From CBDUQI01 sp965369325 (GTDB lineage Bacteria; Pseudomonadota; Gammaproteobacteria; Steroidobacterales; JBCBZW01), in contig CBDUQI010000258.1 in assembly GCA_965369325.1 (NCBI GenBank), forward strand, positions 1 to 7,013: DNA of 7,013 bases, given 5' to 3'. Made by a program: the position numbers and the translations under genes. Positions within the stretch are counted from its first letter, which is position 1; every line of letters begins with the position of its first letter. Shown piece by piece: positions 6,637 to 7,013 of this stretch. The notes beneath the pieces were generated by a model that saw only the letters and a program-made list of their open reading frames with translations, ran no database searches and had not been told where the DNA came from.

Positions 6637-6652
6637 TGTGATCTGAATCACA
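6637..6652. promoter_or_regulatory. CRP/Vfr/Clp-type operator, perfect core
   Basis: TGTGA (6637-6641), six bases TCTGAA, TCACA (6648-6652): an exact match to the two half-sites recognised by CRP and its homologues (Vfr, Clp). The flanking A/T bases on the right also fit. The centre at 6644.5 lies about 62 bases upstream of the start expected from the -10-like TACAAT, which is the standard class I activator position for the lipoprotein gene. FNR/Anr would prefer TTGAT-N4-ATCAA; here both outer bases are G/C, which favours the CRP type. Confidence 0.75.
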
Positions 6653-6694
6653 AAATATGACAGGCTTGAACCGCCTCTGTTATCTGCGGTCTAT

Positions 6695-6700
6695 TACAAT
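6695..6700 (+). promoter_or_regulatory. Candidate -10 box of the lipoprotein gene
   Basis: TACAAT matches the sigma-70 consensus at five of six bases. At 17-18 bases upstream there is only CG-rich sequence, with no recognisable -35, as is common at activator-dependent promoters. Transcription would start near 6706-6707, giving a leader of about 30 bases. A competing pair, TTGAAC (6666-6671) with TCTATT (6690-6695) at an 18-base spacing, is possible. Confidence 0.45.
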
Positions 6701-6737
6701 AGGCCCCTGATACTCACCTAAGAGATGGAAGTGATTG

Positions 6738-7013
6738 ATGCTTAAACGATGGCGCCGGGCAATGCCGGTAGGACTTGTGTTGATTGCCAGTGGCTGCGCA
6801 AGCGCGCCTAGCCCCACCACGGGCGGGACGGTAGATGCCAGCCCACCGCGCGCGACCGCGCAGAAGGCCGCACCAGTCTCCGGCGGCTACCGCTATGCTT
6901 TAATCGACTCGGGCGCACTGCCGCCGGGGGAGGTGGGCCTGGGCGATGAAGATATGCACTTTTACCCGTATGTTGCGGCCGCATCGGTCGGGACACTACG
7001 AGGTGATTTGGAT
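6738..7013 (+). CDS. Putative lipoprotein, N-terminal part (runs off window)
   Basis: The open frame runs from the ATG at 6738 to the window end with no stop, giving 92 residues of an incomplete protein. A lipoprotein signal peptide is clear: positively charged MLKRWRR, a hydrophobic stretch PVGLVLIA (10-17), and the lipobox ASGC with C20 as the acylated cysteine. Residue +2 is Ala rather than Asp, so sorting to the outer membrane is expected if the host uses the Lol rule. A Pro/Thr/Ala/Ser-rich linker (21-48) follows, and the globular part begins around GGYRYALIDSG (49-59). I do not recognise the family from what is visible. GGAAG six bases upstream of the ATG supports the start. The gene is divergent from the c-di-GMP gene and has a CRP-type site upstream. 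Confidence 0.8.
   Translation, partial: MLKRWRRAMPVGLVLIASGCASAPSPTTGGTVDASPPRATAQKAAPVSGGYRYALIDSGALPPGEVGLGDEDMHFYPYVAAASVGTLRGDLD

Larger units (their letters stand above)
6398..6737. other. Divergent intergenic region, regulatory
   Basis: No gene is supported in these 340 bases. Read toward the left gene, it holds a strong ribosome binding site (AAGGGA, 6408-6403), a 10-bp stem-loop (6459-6432), the palindromes CCGTACGG (6421-6428) and CCGCCGGCGG (6476-6485), and a weak TGGGA-N6-TCCCA hairpin (6580-6595). Read toward the right gene, it holds a CRP-type operator (6637-6652), a -10-like TACAAT (6695-6700) and a ribosome binding site (GGAAG, 6727-6731). I could not place a convincing promoter for the GGDEF-EAL gene: a perfect TTGACA exists at 6507-6502 on the minus strand but no -10 lies at the right distance. 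Confidence 0.6.

Overview
The window looks like chromosomal DNA from a GC-rich proteobacterium, most likely a gammaproteobacterium. The reasons are a DusA-type tRNA-dihydrouridine synthase close in sequence to the enterobacterial enzyme, a YbdK-type carboxylate-amine ligase, a PAS-GGDEF-EAL protein, and a perfect CRP-type operator core. I cannot name a genus. I see no insertion sequence, CRISPR array, tRNA or rRNA, phage gene or toxin-antitoxin pair.

Layout. Five genes run leftward on the minus strand from about 6397 to 232. In transcription order they are: a PAS-PAS-GGDEF-EAL cyclic-di-GMP protein (6397-4256), an N-formylglutamate amidohydrolase family protein (4174-3341), a YbdK-type GCS2 ligase (3328-2192), dusA (2174-1167), and a class I SAM-dependent methyltransferase of unknown substrate (1062-232). 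The gaps are 81, 12, 17 and 104 bases. The middle three genes are clearly one translationally compact unit: the Shine-Dalgarno sequences of ybdK and dusA overlap the stop codon of the gene before them. The first and last genes may be co-transcribed with them or may have their own promoters. A divergent gene for a lipoprotein precursor starts at 6738 on the plus strand and is cut off by the window end. Bases 1-231 hold no gene I can support.

The 340-base divergent intergenic region (6398-6737) carries the most regulatory signal. It has a perfect TGTGA-N6-TCACA site centred at 6644.5, about 62 bases upstream of the likely start of lipoprotein transcription, which is class I CRP geometry. It also has a 10-bp stem-loop just upstream of the ribosome binding site of the GGDEF-EAL gene. 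This stem is fully paired only in RNA from the minus strand. A second perfect inverted repeat (8-bp arms) straddles the start codon of the amidohydrolase gene.

How the genes fit together. The GGDEF-EAL protein is predicted to degrade c-di-GMP: its EAL catalytic residues are intact, while its GGDEF signature is GTDQF. The amidohydrolase and YbdK ligase plausibly act on related glutamyl or amide-type small molecules, but their substrates cannot be read from sequence. DusA and the methyltransferase are probably housekeeping passengers. Overall the coding content is ordinary. The regulatory sites and the degenerate GGDEF domain are the items worth a second look.
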